DNA of 64,000 nucleotides, from positions 248,001-312,000 of the forward strand of contig NZ_VTTL01000001.1 of NCBI RefSeq assembly GCF_008364685.1, in the 5' to 3' direction. Numbering within the stretch: the first letter of the stretch is position 1; the number at the start of each line of letters is the position of its first letter. This document shows positions 8,587 to 20,393 of the stretch, piece after piece. The translations under genes were made by a program, and so were the position numbers. The notes under the pieces are model-generated. The model did not search any database. It worked only from the letters and a program-made list of their open reading frames with translations, and had not been told where the DNA came from. The stretch is from Xanthobacter oligotrophicus. GTDB lineage: Bacteria; Pseudomonadota; Alphaproteobacteria; Rhizobiales; Xanthobacteraceae.

Positions 8587-11500
8587 CTACGCGGCCGGCT
8601 CTGGCGGCGGCCGCAGACGGGCACGCCGAACCGAGTTGGAGCGCCCCCGGCGCAGACGGTCGATATAGAGATAGACCACCGGCGTCGTATAGAGCGTGAG
8701 AAGCTGGCTGAACAGCAGGCCGCCGACCACAGCCACGCCCAGCGGACGGCGCAACTCGCTGCCTTCCCCAAAGCCAACCATCAGCGGAATGGCGCCGAAC
8801 AACGCGGCCATGGTGGTCATCATGATGGGGCGGAAGCGCAGCAGGCACGCGTGGAAGATGGCCTCGCGCGGCGCCATGCCGCCGTTGCGCTCGGCATCGA
8901 GGGCCACGTCGATCATCATGATGGCGTTCTTCTTCACGATGCCGATGAGGAGGATCACGCCGATCAGCGCCATGACGTTGAACTCGCCCCCGAACGCCAT
9001 GAGCGCCAGCAGCGCGCCGACGCCGGCCGACGGTAGGGTGGACAGGATGGTCAGGGGGTGGGCGAAGCTCTCGTAGAGCATGCCGAGCACCAGATAGACC
9101 GCCACCAGCGCGGCGAGGATGAGCAGCGGCTGGCTGGACAGGGATTGCTGGAAAGCCCGCGCCGTGCCCTGGAAACTGCCATGGATCGAGGCCGGAAGGC
9201 CGATCTGCTCCTTGGCGGCATCCACCGCCACCACCGCATCGCTCAGCGCCGCGCCGGGCGCCAGGTTGAAGGAGAGGGTCGCCGCGACAAACAGCCCCTG
9301 GTGGTTCACCGCCAGCGGCGTGGAGCCGGTGCCGAACCGTGCCACGCTCGACAGCGGGATCATGGGCGCGGCGCTGGTGCTCACCGCCGAGCCGGTGGAT
9401 GCCGAGGCGCGCCCGGTGGCGCCGATGGCGTTGGTCTGGGCGTTGCGGGCGGCGCTGGCGGCAGTGCTGGCGGTCGTCGATGATCCGGGGGCGGAGAAGG
9501 TGCCCGCCACGGCGCCGGTCCCCTGCGAGCCGCCCACCGCGCCGCCGGAGGTGCTGATGAAGACGTCGTTCAGCACCTCTGGCTGCTGGGAGAAGCGCGG
9601 CGCCACCTCCATCACCACATGATATTGGTTGCGCGCCACATAGATGGTGGACACCTGCCGCTGGCCGAAGGCGTCATAGAGCGTGTTGTCGATCTGCCCC
9701 ACCGAAATGCCCAGCCGGGCGGCGGTGTCGCGGTCGATGATGATCTCGGTCTGGATGCCGCGGGACTGCTGGTCGCTGTTGGCCTGGGTGACGCGCGGGT
9801 CGCGCTGGAGCGCCGCCAGTAGCTTGGGCACCCACTCGGCAAGCTCCTGGAAGCTGTCGCCCTCCAGCGTGTACTGGAACTGGGCGTTGGCCGGCCGCCC
9901 GCCCACCTGGATGTCCTGCGCCGCCTGGAGGAACAGGTTGGCCCCCGGCACCACCGCCAGGGCGCGGCGCAGCCGCGTGATCACCTCGTCCGCCGAGACA
10001 CCCCGCTGCGCCAGCGGCTTCAGCGCGGCGAAGACAAAGCCGGAATTGCCCTGCCCGCCCCCGGTGAAGCCGACCACCGATTCCACCTCCGGGTCGGCCC
10101 GCACGATGTCCACGAAGCTCTTCAGCTTCTGCGACATGGCCTGGAACGAAATGGACTGGTCGGCCTGGATCATGCCGGTGATCCGGCCGGTGTCCTGCTG
10201 CGGCAGGAAGCCCTTGGGGATGATGATGTAGAGATGGACCGTCAGCGCCAGCGTGGCGAAAAAGACCGCGAGCAGGATGCGGGGCCGGTCCAGGCAGAAG
10301 GCGAGCGAGTGCCGGTATCCGGAGAGCGCCGCCTCGAATACCCGCTCGCTGGCGCGGAACAGGCGGCCGTGCTGGCGGCCCTCCTCATTGCGCAGGAGCA
10401 GGGCGCACATCATCGGCGTAGTGGTGAGCGACACGAAGAGGGACACGAGGATGGTCGCCGTGATGGTCAAGGCGAACTCGCGGAAGATCTTCCCGATCAG
10501 CCCGCCCATGAGCAGGATGGGGATGAAGACGGCGATGAGCGACACGCTCATGGCCACCACGGTGAAGCTCACCTCCCCTGCCCCCTTCAGGGCCGCATCC
10601 ACGCCGGAAAGCCCGGCCGTGCGATGCCGCGAGATGTTCTCCAGCACCACGATGGCATCGTCCACCACGAAGCCGGTAGCGATGGTCAGGGCCATCAGCG
10701 ACAGGTTGTTGATGCTGAAGCCGCACAGATACATCACCGCGAGCGTGCCCACGAGGGAGACCGGCACCGCCACGATGGGCACCAGCGCCGCGCGCCAGTC
10801 CCGCAGGAAGGCGAACACCACCACGATCACCAGCACCACGGAGATGGCGAGGGTGAGCGCCACGTCCGCCAGCGAGGCGCGGATGGTGGCCGAACGGTCC
10901 ATCACCACGTTGAGGTCGATGGCCGGCGAGATGGAGGCGCCCAGCGACGGCAGCAGCGCGCGCACGCGGTCTACCGTGGCGATGATGTTCGCATTCGGCG
11001 AGCGGAACAGGATGAGCAGGGTCGCCGGCTTGCCGTTGGCGAGGCCTGCCGAGCGGATGTTCTCGATGGAATCCACCGTCTCGCCGATGTCCGACAGCCG
11101 CACCGGCGCGTCGGCGCGATAGGCGACGATGAGGTTGCGGTAGTCCTCGGCCTTCAGGGCCTGGTCGTTGGCGTAGATCTGGAACCGCAGGCTGTCGCCG
11201 TCGATGGCGCCCTTGGGTGCGTGGGCGTTGGCGGAGGCCAGCGCCGCGCGCACGTCCTCCAGCCCGATCCCGTATTTGTAGAGCGCGTTCGGGTTCAGCT
11301 CCACCCGCACCGCCGGCAGCGAACCGCCGCCCACCGTCACGTCGCCGACGCCGTCCACCTGGAACAGCCGCTGCGCCAGCACGGTGCTCGCCGCGTCATA
11401 GATCTGGCCGCGTGACAGCGTGTCGGAGGTGAGCGACAGGATCATGATGGGCGCGTCGGCCGGGTTGGCCTTGCGGTAGGTGGGGTTGGAGCGCAGGCTC

Positions 11501-11862
11501 GACGGCAGGTCGGCGCGGGCGGCGTTGATGGCCGCCTGCACATCGCGGGCGGCGCCGTTGATGTCCCGGGACAGGCCGAACTGCAGGGTGATGCGGGCCG
11601 AGCCGTTGGTGCTCGACGAGGTCATCTCCGTCACGTCGGCAATGGTGCCCAGATGGCGCTCCAGCGGGCTTGCCACCGTGTCGGCTACCACCTGCGGGCT
11701 GGCGCCGGGCAGGCTCGCCGACACCGAGATCACCGGGAAATCCACCGCCGGCAGCGGCCCCACCGGCAGCAGGGGATAGGCGACGAGGCCGGCCGCGAAC
11801 ACCCAGAAGGTGATAAGCGTCGTCGCCACCGGCCGGCGGATGAAGGGCGCGGACAGGCTCAT
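8587..11862 (-). CDS. mdtC: RND efflux permease, MdtC-like
   Basis: This 1091-residue inner-membrane proton/drug antiporter opens with [22 protein letters not shown] (TM1). The TM4 proton-relay aspartates are in [15 protein letters not shown]. Two large periplasmic loops and 12 membrane segments match the HAE1 family. Its closest architecture is MdtC, forming a heteromultimer with MdtB; the symbol is by similarity and order. One oddity is an insert of about 64 residues rich in Ser, Ala, Gly and Thr (about 9364-9555) between FISTSGG and MIPLSSV in the second periplasmic loop, where MdtC proteins usually have a short link. The start overlaps the mdtB stop by four bases (ATGA). Confidence 0.88.
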   Translation of the reverse strand: MSLSAPFIRRPVATTLITFWVFAAGLVAYPLLPVGPLPAVDFPVISVSASLPGASPQVVADTVASPLERHLGTIADVTEMTSSSTNGSARITLQFGLSRDINGAARDVQAAINAARADLPSSLRSNPTYRKANPADAPIMILSLTSDTLSRGQIYDAASTVLAQRLFQVDGVGDVTVGGGSLPAVRVELNPNALYKYGIGLEDVRAALASANAHAPKGAIDGDSLRFQIYANDQALKAEDYRNLIVAYRADAPVRLSDIGETVDSIENIRSAGLANGKPATLLILFRSPNANIIATVDRVRALLPSLGASISPAIDLNVVMDRSATIRASLADVALTLAISVVLVIVVVFAFLRDWRAALVPIVAVPVSLVGTLAVMYLCGFSINNLSLMALTIATGFVVDDAIVVLENISRHRTAGLSGVDAALKGAGEVSFTVVAMSVSLIAVFIPILLMGGLIGKIFREFALTITATILVSLFVSLTTTPMMCALLLRNEEGRQHGRLFRASERVFEAALSGYRHSLAFCLDRPRILLAVFFATLALTVHLYIIIPKGFLPQQDTGRITGMIQADQSISFQAMSQKLKSFVDIVRADPEVESVVGFTGGGQGNSGFVFAALKPLAQRGVSADEVITRLRRALAVVPGANLFLQAAQDIQVGGRPANAQFQYTLEGDSFQELAEWVPKLLAALQRDPRVTQANSDQQSRGIQTEIIIDRDTAARLGISVGQIDNTLYDAFGQRQVSTIYVARNQYHVVMEVAPRFSQQPEVLNDVFISTSGGAVGGSQGTGAVAGTFSAPGSSTTASTAASAARNAQTNAIGATGRASASTGSAVSTSAAPMIPLSSVARFGTGSTPLAVNHQGLFVAATLSFNLAPGAALSDAVVAVDAAKEQIGLPASIHGSFQGTARAFQQSLSSQPLLILAALVAVYLVLGMLYESFAHPLTILSTLPSAGVGALLALMAFGGEFNVMALIGVILLIGIVKKNAIMMIDVALDAERNGGMAPREAIFHACLLRFRPIMMTTMAALFGAIPLMVGFGEGSELRRPLGVAVVGGLLFSQLLTLYTTPVVYLYIDRLRRGRSNSVRRARLRPPPEPAA

Positions 11863-14800
11863 GGCGCCACGCCAGGCTGCGCAGCGGAAAGGCCGTCCGG
11901 CTCAGGCGCCTTGGCGCGGCGCCGGTCGAACCACAGATAGATCACCGGCGTGGTGAACAGGGTCAAAAGCTGGCTGAGCAGCAGGCCGCCGACGATGGAG
12001 ACGCCGAGCGGATGGCGCAGCTCCGAGCCGACGCCGGTGCCCACCATCAGCGGCAGGGCGCCGAGGATGGCGGCCAGCGTCGTCATCAGGATGGGGCGGA
12101 AGCGCAGCAGGCACGCGGCGCGGATGGCCGCCTCCGCCGTCATGCCCTCGCGGCGCTGCGCATCGAGGGCGAAGTCGATCATCATGATCGCGTTCTTCTT
12201 GACGATGCCGATGAGCAGGATGAGCCCGATGATTGCGATGATGGTCAGTTCCTCGCCGGCCATCATCAGGGCGATCAGCGCGCCGATGCCGGCGGACGGC
12301 AGGGTCGAGAGGATCGTCAGCGGGTGGACGAAGCTCTCGTAGAGCACGCCGAGCACGATGTAGACGGTGACCAGCGCCGCCAGCACCAGCAGGAGCTGGT
12401 TTGCGAGCGACGCCTCGAAGGCGCGGGCCGCCCCCTGGAAGCTTGCCACGATGCTCGCCGGCATTCCCATGTCATCGGTGGTCTTGCGGATGGCCGCGAT
12501 GGCCTCGCCCAGCGAGGCGCCGGGCGCGAGGTTGAAGGAGATGGTGGTGGCCGGGAACTGGCCCAGATGGGAGACCAGAAGCGGGACGGTCTCCACATGG
12601 GTCGTGGTGAGCACGGACAGCGGCACCTGCGTGCCCGAGGCGGACGGCAAATAAAGCGAGGACAGCGCCTCAAGCGAGGTCTTCAGCGTCGGGTCCGCCT
12701 CCAAAATCACCCGCTGCTGGCTTGACGTGGTGAAGATGGTGGAGACGATGCGCTGGCCGAAGGCGTCGTAGAGCGCATTGTCGATGGTGGCCGGCGTGAT
12801 GCCGAAGCGGGCGGCGCGGTCGCGGTCGATGTCGAGCCGCACCGACAGGCCGGTCTGCGACAGGTCGCTCGCCACGTCGGCGAGCTGCGGCAGGCTGGCG
12901 AGCCGGGCGAGGAGCCTGGGCGTCCATTCCGCCAGCTCCGCCGCGTTGGCGTCCTGCAGCACGAATTGATACTGGGTCCGGCTGACGCCCCCGTCGATGG
13001 TGAGGTCCTGCACCGGCTGCAAGAACAGCTCCATGCCGGGCACCACGGCGGCGGCATGCTTCAGCCGGGCGATGACGGTCTCCACCGACGAAGAGCGCAC
13101 CTCGTGCGGCTTCAGGTTGATGAGCATGCGCCCGATGTTCGGCGTGGTATTGGCGCCATCCACGCCGATGAAGGAGGACAGGCTCTCCACGTCGCGATCG
13201 GCGAGGACGATGCGGGCAACCTCCCGCTGCAGGTCCCCCATCCGCGCGAACGAGACCGACTGAGAGGCCTGGGTCATGGCCTGGATCACGCCGGTGTCCT
13301 GCTGGGGAAAGAACCCCTTGGGAATGATCACATAGAGATAGCCGGTGAGAACCACCGTGCCGAAGAAGACCGCCAGCGTCAGGCCCTGGCGGGCAAGCAC
13401 CACGTCCAGCGCCCCGGCATAGGTACGGATGATGCCGTCGAAAAAGGTGCGGCTCGCCCGCTGGAAGCGGTTCTCGTGGGCCTCCGCGTAAGGCCGTAGC
13501 AGCTTGGCGCAGGCCATGGGCACGAGGGTGAGCGACACCACCCCCGACACCAGGATGGTGGTGGACAGGGTGACCGCGAACTCGCGGAACAGCCGCCCCA
13601 CCACATCGCTCATGAACAAGAGCGGGATCATCACCGCGATCAGCGACACGGTGAGCGAGATGATGGTGAAGCCGATCTGCTCCGATCCCTTCAGCGCCGC
13701 CTGAAGCGGGCTTTCGCCGTCCTCGATGTAGCGGGTGATGTTCTCGATCACCACGATGGCGTCGTCCACCACGAAGCCGGTGGCGATGGTCAGCGCCATC
13801 AGGGTCAGGTTGTTGAGGCTGTAGCCGAACAGGTACATCACCCCCAGCGTGCCCACGAGGGAGAGCGGCACCGACAGGCTGGGGATAAGCGTCGCCCGCG
13901 CGCTGCGCAGGAAGGCGAAGATGACGAGGATCACCAGCATGACGGCCAGCGCCAGCTCGTAGCCCACGTCGCGCACCGAGGCGCGGATGGTGGTGGTACG
14001 GTCGGTCAGCACCGCCACGTCGATCTCGGCGGGAAGGGCGGCCTGAAGCTGCGGCAGCAGCGCCTTCACCCGGTCCACCACATTGATGACATTGGCGCCG
14101 GGCTGGCGCTGGATGTTGAGGATGATGGCCGGGGCATCGTTCATCCAGCCGGCGAGCTTGTCGTTCTCGACCCCGTCCACCACGGTCGCGACCTCGCGCA
14201 GCCGCACCGCGGCGCCGTTGCGGTAGGCGACGATGACATCCTCGTACTGCGCCGCGCTCTGCAGCTGGTCATTGGCATTGATGGTGGAGGCACGGGTCGG
14301 CCCGTCGAAGCCGCCCTTTGGCGTGTTGACGTTGGCATTGCCGAGGGTGGAGCGCAGGTCGTCGAGGTTCAGCCCGTAGGCGGCAAGGCGCCGCGGGTCG
14401 GCCCGCACCCGCACCGCCGGCCGCTGACCCCCGCTGATGCTGACGAGCCCGACGCCGGGCAGCTGCGAGATCTTCTGCGCCAGCCTTGTGTCGGCCAGCG
14501 CCTGGATCTCCCGCAAATTCATGGTCTTCGAGGTCAGGGCGAGCGTCAGCACCGGGGCGTCGGCGGGGTTGACCTTGGCGTAGATGGGCGGTGCCGGAAG
14601 GTCGGAGGGCAGGAGATTGCCGGCCGCGTTCAACGCCGCCTGCACCTGCTGCTCGGCCACATCGAGGGGCACGGCGAGGTTGAACTGGAGCGTGATCATG
14701 GAAGCGCCGGCCGAACTGGTCGAGGCCATCTGCGCGAGGTTGGGAATCTGCCCGAGCTGCACCTCCAGCGGCGCGGTCACGGACGAGGTCATCACGTCCG

Positions 14801-14966
14801 GGCTGGCGCCGGGATAGAAGGTCTGCACCTGGATGGTGGGATAATCCACCTGCGGCAAAGCGGACACCGGCAGGAACAGCAGCGCGATGGCGCCCGAGAG
14901 CAGGATCGCCACCATCGCCAGCGTGGTGGCCACCGGCCGCAGGATGAACGGGCGCGACGGGTTCAT
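11859..14966 (-). CDS. mdtB: RND efflux permease, MdtB-like
   Basis: This 1035-residue HAE1-family permease has the expected length for MdtB. It starts [22 protein letters not shown] and carries the TM4 motif [18 protein letters not shown] with the paired aspartates for proton coupling. It has 12 predicted membrane helices and two periplasmic loops. Its gene overlaps the adaptor gene upstream and the mdtC-like gene downstream, each by ATGA, so the three are translationally coupled. In E. coli MdtB and MdtC assemble in a mixed trimer exporting bile salts and novobiocin; the substrate here is not known. Confidence 0.9.
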   Translation of the reverse strand: MNPSRPFILRPVATTLAMVAILLSGAIALLFLPVSALPQVDYPTIQVQTFYPGASPDVMTSSVTAPLEVQLGQIPNLAQMASTSSAGASMITLQFNLAVPLDVAEQQVQAALNAAGNLLPSDLPAPPIYAKVNPADAPVLTLALTSKTMNLREIQALADTRLAQKISQLPGVGLVSISGGQRPAVRVRADPRRLAAYGLNLDDLRSTLGNANVNTPKGGFDGPTRASTINANDQLQSAAQYEDVIVAYRNGAAVRLREVATVVDGVENDKLAGWMNDAPAIILNIQRQPGANVINVVDRVKALLPQLQAALPAEIDVAVLTDRTTTIRASVRDVGYELALAVMLVILVIFAFLRSARATLIPSLSVPLSLVGTLGVMYLFGYSLNNLTLMALTIATGFVVDDAIVVIENITRYIEDGESPLQAALKGSEQIGFTIISLTVSLIAVMIPLLFMSDVVGRLFREFAVTLSTTILVSGVVSLTLVPMACAKLLRPYAEAHENRFQRASRTFFDGIIRTYAGALDVVLARQGLTLAVFFGTVVLTGYLYVIIPKGFFPQQDTGVIQAMTQASQSVSFARMGDLQREVARIVLADRDVESLSSFIGVDGANTTPNIGRMLINLKPHEVRSSSVETVIARLKHAAAVVPGMELFLQPVQDLTIDGGVSRTQYQFVLQDANAAELAEWTPRLLARLASLPQLADVASDLSQTGLSVRLDIDRDRAARFGITPATIDNALYDAFGQRIVSTIFTTSSQQRVILEADPTLKTSLEALSSLYLPSASGTQVPLSVLTTTHVETVPLLVSHLGQFPATTISFNLAPGASLGEAIAAIRKTTDDMGMPASIVASFQGAARAFEASLANQLLLVLAALVTVYIVLGVLYESFVHPLTILSTLPSAGIGALIALMMAGEELTIIAIIGLILLIGIVKKNAIMMIDFALDAQRREGMTAEAAIRAACLLRFRPILMTTLAAILGALPLMVGTGVGSELRHPLGVSIVGGLLLSQLLTLFTTPVIYLWFDRRRAKAPEPDGLSAAQPGVAP

Positions 14967-16234
14967 TGCGCCGCCGCGCGATCCGGCTGGCGGCCCTGAT
15001 GTACCCCCGGTCGCGCCGGCGGGGCGCCGGCGGGGGGCGGGGTGCGGGCGGCACCCGGACGAACCGTGACATGGCCCCCGTCGCGCAGCCGGTCGGCCCC
15101 CTCCACCACGATCTGGTCGCCGGGCGCGAGGCCGGAGAGGATTTCCACCTTCTCGCCCGTGGTGACGCCGAGGGTGATGGGCCGCACCGACACTGTCTGG
15201 TCCGCATTGAGCAGATAGGCGAACGTGCCCGGCACGCCGCGCTGGATCCCGGACGTGGGCGCGATGGCGACGCCCGCATGGGTGTCCACATCCAGCGTCA
15301 CGTTGACGAACTGGTTCGGGTAGAGCCGCTGGTCGGCGTTGGGGAAGCTGGCGCGCAGCTTGATGGTGCCCGTGGTCTGGTCGATCTGGCTGTCGAAGGT
15401 CTCCAGTACCCCTTCGGCGATCCGGTTCTGGCCGGTGCGGTCGAAGGCATGCACCGCCAGCTTCGCGCCGGCCTTGAGGCGTTGCGAAATCTCGGTCAGG
15501 CGGTCTTCCGGCACGGAAAAAACCACGCTGATGGGCTGGAGCTGGGTGAGCACCGTGATGCCGCTGGTATCCCCCGGTGTGACGTAGTTGCCCTGGTCCA
15601 CGAGGCGCAATCCCGCCCGCCCGTCCACCGGCGCGCGGATCTGGGTGAAATCGAGGTTGATGGAGGCGGTCTGGACCTGTGCCTTGTCCGCCTCGATGGT
15701 CGCCGTGTATTGCGCCACAAGGGCTTTCTGGGTGTCGAGGGTCTGGCGCGGAACGGCGTTCTGCGCCGACAGGCCCTGGTAGCGCTGGAGATCGACCTTG
15801 GCGCCCTCCAGCAGGGCCTGGTCGCGATCCACCTGGGCCTTGGCCTGGTCAAGGGTGGCCTGGAACGGGCGCGGATCGATCTGGGCGATGAGATCTCCGC
15901 GCTTGACGCTCTGGCCTTCCTTGAAATTCACGCTCAGGAGCTGCCCGCTGACCTGCGGTCGCACCGTCACGGTGGAGGTCGAGGTGACCGTGCCGAGCGC
16001 CTGGACGGTGACCGTGATGTCCCCGCGCTCCACCGTCCCCACGGAAACGCTGGCCTGCGGCGGCGGCATCCGGCCGCCGGCACCTGCGGGGGCGGAGGAC
16101 CCGTTGCGCCAGTACAGGGCGCCGAGGCCACCAATGGCGACGAGCGCAACAACACCCACAATCAGTCGTGAACGCCAGCTGCGACGCACGGCGGCCGGAG
16201 GCTGCTCGGCACGGCCGGATACCTGTTTGTCCAT
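14963..16234 (-). CDS. mdtA: RND periplasmic adaptor, MdtA-like
   Basis: This 423-residue membrane fusion protein bridges the RND permease and the outer-membrane channel. An N-terminal membrane anchor at about residues 23-42 ([20 protein letters not shown]) is followed by the lipoyl half-motif ([26 protein letters not shown]), a long helical hairpin, the second lipoyl half ([14 protein letters not shown] [11 protein letters not shown]) and beta-barrel domains. The ATG at 16234 is chosen because it places the anchor correctly; the frame is open further upstream only through antisense sequence. GGAG lies about ten bases before it. It is the first gene of the four-gene efflux operon; the 236-base gap upstream should hold the promoter. 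Confidence 0.88.
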   Translation of the reverse strand: MDKQVSGRAEQPPAAVRRSWRSRLIVGVVALVAIGGLGALYWRNGSSAPAGAGGRMPPPQASVSVGTVERGDITVTVQALGTVTSTSTVTVRPQVSGQLLSVNFKEGQSVKRGDLIAQIDPRPFQATLDQAKAQVDRDQALLEGAKVDLQRYQGLSAQNAVPRQTLDTQKALVAQYTATIEADKAQVQTASINLDFTQIRAPVDGRAGLRLVDQGNYVTPGDTSGITVLTQLQPISVVFSVPEDRLTEISQRLKAGAKLAVHAFDRTGQNRIAEGVLETFDSQIDQTTGTIKLRASFPNADQRLYPNQFVNVTLDVDTHAGVAIAPTSGIQRGVPGTFAYLLNADQTVSVRPITLGVTTGEKVEILSGLAPGDQIVVEGADRLRDGGHVTVRPGAARTPPPAGAPPARPGVHQGRQPDRAAAQ

Positions 16235-16470
16235 TGAGCCGGCGTCTCCAGACAGAACCTTCGCGCTCCTGGCCCGGCAGCATGCCGGCCCATCCGGCCA
16301 ATCCCCACCGTTCGCCCCTTTTGAAAATGCGGCGAGGATCGGCCCGAACGACGGCATGGTTACCGGCGCCTGTGGCTGAAATAAAGCCTGCATCGCCCAA
16401 TCCGGGCCGCTTCGTGCAAGGGGCGTTTCGCGAGGACGCCGCCGTTTGCGTTTAACGCAATGGTCGCCGC

Positions 16471-17250
16471 TCACACCTTGGTCCGGAACGGGGTGAAGTC
16501 CGTTCCCACGTCGTACACGTCGATGCCCTCGCGGCGCTTCATGAAGCCGACGATCTTGTAGGTCACCGGGGTCAGGATCGCCTCCCAGCCCACCTTCATC
16601 AGGTAGTTGGAGATCATCACCATCACCACCAGATGGGTCTCCCACACCCCGAGGAAAGCGAGCGGGTAGAAGATGAGGCTGTCCACCGCCTGCCCCACCA
16701 CCGTCGAGCCGATAGTCCGCGTCCACAGGTGCCGGCCGCCGGTGAGGATCTTCATCCACGCCATCACATAGGCGTTGGCGAACTCGCCGCACCAGAAGGC
16801 GAGGATCGAGGCGGCGAAGATGCGCGGCGTCTGGCCGAACACCGTTGTCAGGGCCTCCTGCGCCGGCCAGCCGGGAGCCGGCGGCATGGCCACCACGGCC
16901 GCCGCCATGGCCGCCGCATAGACCGAGGCGAAGAAGCCCACCCACACCACGCGCCGCGCCCGGGCATATCCGTAGACCTCGGTGAGCACGTCGCCGAGCA
17001 CGTAGGACAGGGGGAAGAACAGCACCGCCGAGCCGAAGATGACCGGCCCGACCCACGGCACCTGAACCACCGAAACCTTGGCGGCGCCGATGAGGTTGGA
17101 GCAGATGAGGATGACCGAAAAGGCCACCATGCAATAATCGTAATAGCGCAGGCGCGCCCCTTCGAGGGAGCGCGCTTCCACGGCGCGGATGCCGGCAGGC
17201 TCGTGCACGCCGGCCACGGCGAATGGGGTGTCGTCCAATTGGGGTTTCAC
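16471..17250 (-). CDS. VUT-family queuosine precursor transporter
   Basis: This 259-residue membrane protein has about six or seven helices and belongs to the YhhQ/VUT (DUF165) family, recognised by CSNLIGAAKV, PLSYVLGDVLTEVYGY and the C-terminal SNYLMKVGWEAILTPVTYKIV. E. coli YhhQ imports queuosine precursors (preQ0/preQ1) used for tRNA modification. It is monocistronic in appearance. It lies in the same direction as the efflux operon, 236 bases ahead of it; a functional link is unlikely. The ATG is preceded by GAGG at a suitable distance. Confidence 0.85.
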   Translation of the reverse strand: MKPQLDDTPFAVAGVHEPAGIRAVEARSLEGARLRYYDYCMVAFSVILICSNLIGAAKVSVVQVPWVGPVIFGSAVLFFPLSYVLGDVLTEVYGYARARRVVWVGFFASVYAAAMAAAVVAMPPAPGWPAQEALTTVFGQTPRIFAASILAFWCGEFANAYVMAWMKILTGGRHLWTRTIGSTVVGQAVDSLIFYPLAFLGVWETHLVVMVMISNYLMKVGWEAILTPVTYKIVGFMKRREGIDVYDVGTDFTPFRTKV

Positions 17251-17383
17251 GGGGCAGCCTCGAAAACGGTCGGGCCGTTCCCCGCAGGGCGATCAAGCCC
17301 CGGCGGGTCCGGCGCCATGCTGCACCGCATTAAACCGCAGAACCGGCACCGCGCCTAGCTTTCGCAGCGGCAGAACCGTCCGC

Positions 17384-18610
17384 TCAGCCGCGCTCGAACG
17401 TGGCCACCAGTTCCACATGGGGCGAATAGCGGAACTGGTCCACTGGAGTCACCGCGCCGAGGCGGAAACCGCCAGCGACCAGAAGGCGCGCATCCCGCGC
17501 GAAGGTGGCCACATTGCACGAGACATAGACCACGCGGCCAAGCTTCGCCTGCGCCAGCTCTCGCGCCTGCGTCTCGGCGCCCTGGCGGGGCGGGTCGATC
17601 ACCACCGCGTCGAAGGCGGCAAGCTCGGCCGCCATGAGGGGGCGGCGGAACAGGTCCCGCGCCTCGCCGTCCACGGCTTTCAGGCCCGAGGTGGCGCGCG
17701 AGGCCTTGGTGAGCGCCGCCAGCGCGCCGGCATGGCTCTCCGCCGCGAACACGCGGGCGTGCTCGGCGAGGCGCAGGGCGAAGGTGCCGGCGCCGGCGAA
17801 CAGGTCGGCGACCTTGCGGGCGCCTTGGGTAGCGGCGAGCACGGCGTCCGCCAGCACGCGCTCACCCTCGGCCGTGGCCTGGAGGAAGGCGGCGGGCGGC
17901 AGCTCCACCTTGGCCCGACCCATGGACAGGATGGGTGCCACGCGCTGCAGCACCAGCTCCCCGTGGCGTGTCAGGCGGGCGAGGCCGAAGCGCTCGGCCA
18001 TGGCCGCCACCTCCGCGAGCAGGGCTGGCGGCAGAGGGCCGGAGCCGCGCACATCCATGTCCAGCCCGGTGTCGGTGGCCACCACCTGCAGATCCAGCGG
18101 CTTCTTCAGGGGCGCGAGGGCTGCCGCCACCGCCCGCGCAGCCGGCAAGGCCAGATCGAGGCTGGGCGCCAGCACCGGGCAGGCTTCCAGCGCCACCATG
18201 GCGTGGGACTTCCGCTCGGCGAACCCCACCACCGTGCGCGCGCCATATTGGCGGGCATGGAAGATGACGCGCCGCCGGCCGGCCCCATGGGCATCCACCA
18301 GCGGGCGAACCTCCGTCTCGATGTTCTCGCGCGCCAGCGCTTCCACCACGAGGGAGCGCTTCCAGGCGAAATAGGGCTCAAGCTGCCAGTGCTGGAGCAG
18401 GCAGCCCCCGCAGGTTCCAAAATGGGGACAGAAGGGCTCGGCCCGCTCGGGGCTCGGCGCCAAGATGGCCTCCACCGCAAGGCGATCCTTGTCGACGTGG
18501 CCGCTCACCCGCTCGCCGGCCAGCGTGAAGGGGGCAAACAGCGGGCCGTCGGGACCCTGGGCGAGGCCATCGCCCTGGGCGCCCATGCGGCTAATCAGAA
18601 ATTCAGTCAC
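17384..18610 (-). CDS. TrmA/RlmD-type RNA (uracil-5-)methyltransferase
   Basis: This 408-residue class I SAM-dependent enzyme probably makes 5-methyluridine in rRNA or tRNA. The iron-sulfur motif C-x5-C-G-G-C is in FCPHFGTCGGC, the SAM site in DLFAGAGTFALRLAE, and the nucleotide/catalytic region in DPPRQG with YVSCN near the C-terminus (catalytic Cys in SCN). The proposed start is GTG 18610 (VTEFLISRMGAQGDG), which overlaps the tlyA stop as GTGA; longer reading upstream runs through tlyA and is not supported. The exact target base is not predictable from sequence. Confidence 0.85.
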   Translation of the reverse strand: MTEFLISRMGAQGDGLAQGPDGPLFAPFTLAGERVSGHVDKDRLAVEAILAPSPERAEPFCPHFGTCGGCLLQHWQLEPYFAWKRSLVVEALARENIETEVRPLVDAHGAGRRRVIFHARQYGARTVVGFAERKSHAMVALEACPVLAPSLDLALPAARAVAAALAPLKKPLDLQVVATDTGLDMDVRGSGPLPPALLAEVAAMAERFGLARLTRHGELVLQRVAPILSMGRAKVELPPAAFLQATAEGERVLADAVLAATQGARKVADLFAGAGTFALRLAEHARVFAAESHAGALAALTKASRATSGLKAVDGEARDLFRRPLMAAELAAFDAVVIDPPRQGAETQARELAQAKLGRVVYVSCNVATFARDARLLVAGGFRLGAVTPVDQFRYSPHVELVATFERG

Positions 18611-19416
18611 AACCCACCACTCTCCCGGACTGCGCCCACCAGAAACTCGCGATTGCCGTCTCCCCCCTCGATGGGGGACGCAATGCGACCGAGGAGACGC
18701 CAGCCCAACGCCGCGATCTCCCCTTCCACACGGGTGCAGCACGCCTCATGCACGGCGGCATCGCGCACCACGCCCTTGCGGACAGCGGCGCGGCCCGCCT
18801 CGAACTGCGGTTTCACCAGGGCCACCAGATGCGCTTCTTTCCCGGCAAATGCGAGCGCCGCCGGCAGAACCAAAGCGAGCGAGATGAAGCTCACGTCCAC
18901 CACCACCAGGTCGACCGGCTCGGGGACGGCGTCGCGGCTGAGGGCGCGGATGTCGGTGCCCTCCATCAGCTGCACGTCCGGCCGGGCAGCGAGGCGGGGA
19001 TGGAACTGGTCGCGCCCCACGTCCACCGCATAGACCTGCCGCGCGCCCCGGCGCAGCAGCACCTCGGTGAAGCCGCCGGTGGAAGCGCCCACGTCCAGCG
19101 CCACCTTGCCGGCCGGATCGATGCCGAAGGCGTCGAGCCCCGCCGCGAGCTTGAGGGCGCCGCGGGACACAAAATCGTGAACGTCCGCCGCCTCGATCCG
19201 CGCATCGGCCGCCACCTCGGCGGAGCACTTTGCCACCACGACGCCATCCACCCGCACCAGGCCCGCCGCCAGCGCCGCCTGCGCGCGGGCGCGGCTTTCG
19301 AACAGGCCGCGCTCCACCAGCAGGCGGTCGATGCGCATCCGCGCGGCCGCAGCGGACGAAGACGCCGCGGCGGGATCGGGTTGCGGATCGGGTTGCGTCT
19401 TCACCATTTTCACCAT
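18607..19416 (-). CDS. tlyA: TlyA-family rRNA 2'-O-methyltransferase/hemolysin-like
   Basis: This protein of about 269 residues has an N-terminal S4 RNA-binding domain (MRIDRLLVERGLFESRARAQ) and an FtsJ-like methyltransferase domain with the SAM motif ALDVGASTGGFTEVLL and the catalytic-type KPQFEAG. TlyA proteins methylate 2'-hydroxyls of 16S and 23S rRNA; the historic name hemolysin is misleading. ATGs at 19416, 19407 and 19338 are all possible; the last begins exactly at the S4 domain. The gene is coupled to the downstream RNA methyltransferase by a GTGA overlap, a common alphaproteobacterial pairing. Confidence 0.87.
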   Translation of the reverse strand: MVKMVKTQPDPQPDPAAASSSAAAARMRIDRLLVERGLFESRARAQAALAAGLVRVDGVVVAKCSAEVAADARIEAADVHDFVSRGALKLAAGLDAFGIDPAGKVALDVGASTGGFTEVLLRRGARQVYAVDVGRDQFHPRLAARPDVQLMEGTDIRALSRDAVPEPVDLVVVDVSFISLALVLPAALAFAGKEAHLVALVKPQFEAGRAAVRKGVVRDAAVHEACCTRVEGEIAALGWRLLGRIASPIEGGDGNREFLVGAVRESGGL

Positions 19417-19583
19417 GCGGCTTCTTGCCCGAGGTCGCGGGCCGCCGAGGGCCGTGATATGCGATGGCTCCGGGGGACGCAAACACCTGTCTTTTCGGGA
19501 TCATCGGCAACCGGCGGCCACGCGGCCTCAGGGATGACGGGTTCCGTGTGGACGCGGCAGCGGTAGGGCGAGGGCTCACATCC

Positions 19584-20186
19584 ATGAGCGCAGTGAAGGG
19601 CGCGTGGCCTGTTTCGGGGGGAGCAGCGGCGCTGGCAGTGGTGCTGGCGGCCCTGCTGGCGACCTTGGCGCTGACACCCGTCGCGGCGGCACCGTCGGCC
19701 AAGGAAAAGGCGAAAGCGGAGGCGAAGGCCAAGGCTGATACCAAGAAGGCTGACGCGAAGAAGAACGAAGCCAAACCCGATCCGCGCGTGTGGGTGCTCG
19801 CCAAGGCCGAGGACACCTATGTCCTGCGCTACGGCACGCCGCGTGCCGCCGATCCGGTGTTCGCGATGGCCTGCCAGCCCGGCGCGCAACTCATCCAGTT
19901 CACGGTCGAGGCCGCCTCGGGCAAGGTCAAGGCCGGGGACGGTGTCGCCCTGACGCTTGCGGCGGGCAAGCGACGGCTGGAGCTGGCGGCCTCCGCCTTC
20001 CGGGCCCCGACCGAGGGGCGGGTGGTGGTGGAAGCGGCGGTTTCGCTGGATGGCCGGGTGCTGGACCTGCTCAATGAGGGCGAGACGCTCATCGTTCGAA
20101 TGCCGGGCGCCAGCGAGAGCTACCCCCTCGCGGGCGCCAAGGCCAAGCTGGGCGACTTCCGGAAAGTCTGCCTTACCGGACGGTAA
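19584..20186 (+). CDS. Exported protein of unknown function, IalB-like
   Basis: This 200-residue protein starts at ATG 19584, giving a clear signal sequence (ALAVVLAALLATLALTPVAAA). A Lys/Ala/Asp-rich linker (residues ~35-70) precedes a C-terminal domain of ~125 residues with two cysteines (FAMACQPG and KVCLTGR). The arrangement resembles exported invasion-associated locus B-type proteins, but I am not sure of the family. The next gene encodes a shorter exported protein with a related domain pattern (conserved Cys positions, repeated beta segments and a final FxxxC), so the two may be tandem paralogues. Confidence 0.6.
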   Translation: MSAVKGAWPVSGGAAALAVVLAALLATLALTPVAAAPSAKEKAKAEAKAKADTKKADAKKNEAKPDPRVWVLAKAEDTYVLRYGTPRAADPVFAMACQPGAQLIQFTVEAASGKVKAGDGVALTLAAGKRRLELAASAFRAPTEGRVVVEAAVSLDGRVLDLLNEGETLIVRMPGASESYPLAGAKAKLGDFRKVCLTGR

Positions 20187-20393
20187 CAAGGTGCGGCCGC
20201 ACCTTGTAGGAACGCGCGCCCCTGCCCGCCCGGAACGCCTCGACACGTCAAGACTGCCTTATAATTCAATGACTTAATGGGGCGGATTTACCGAGATCGA
20301 AGGTTACGTCCGCCCGGCCTCCCGGTGCAGCGTGGCCATCTTCCTCTTTGCCGCGCAGCGGGTATGATCCGCGCCGCAACGAGGACCCCTGTC

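Noticed and set aside
17189..19033. 614-residue open frame on the plus strand
   Set aside because: It is antisense to the RNA methyltransferase and tlyA genes; composition is that of a shadow frame.
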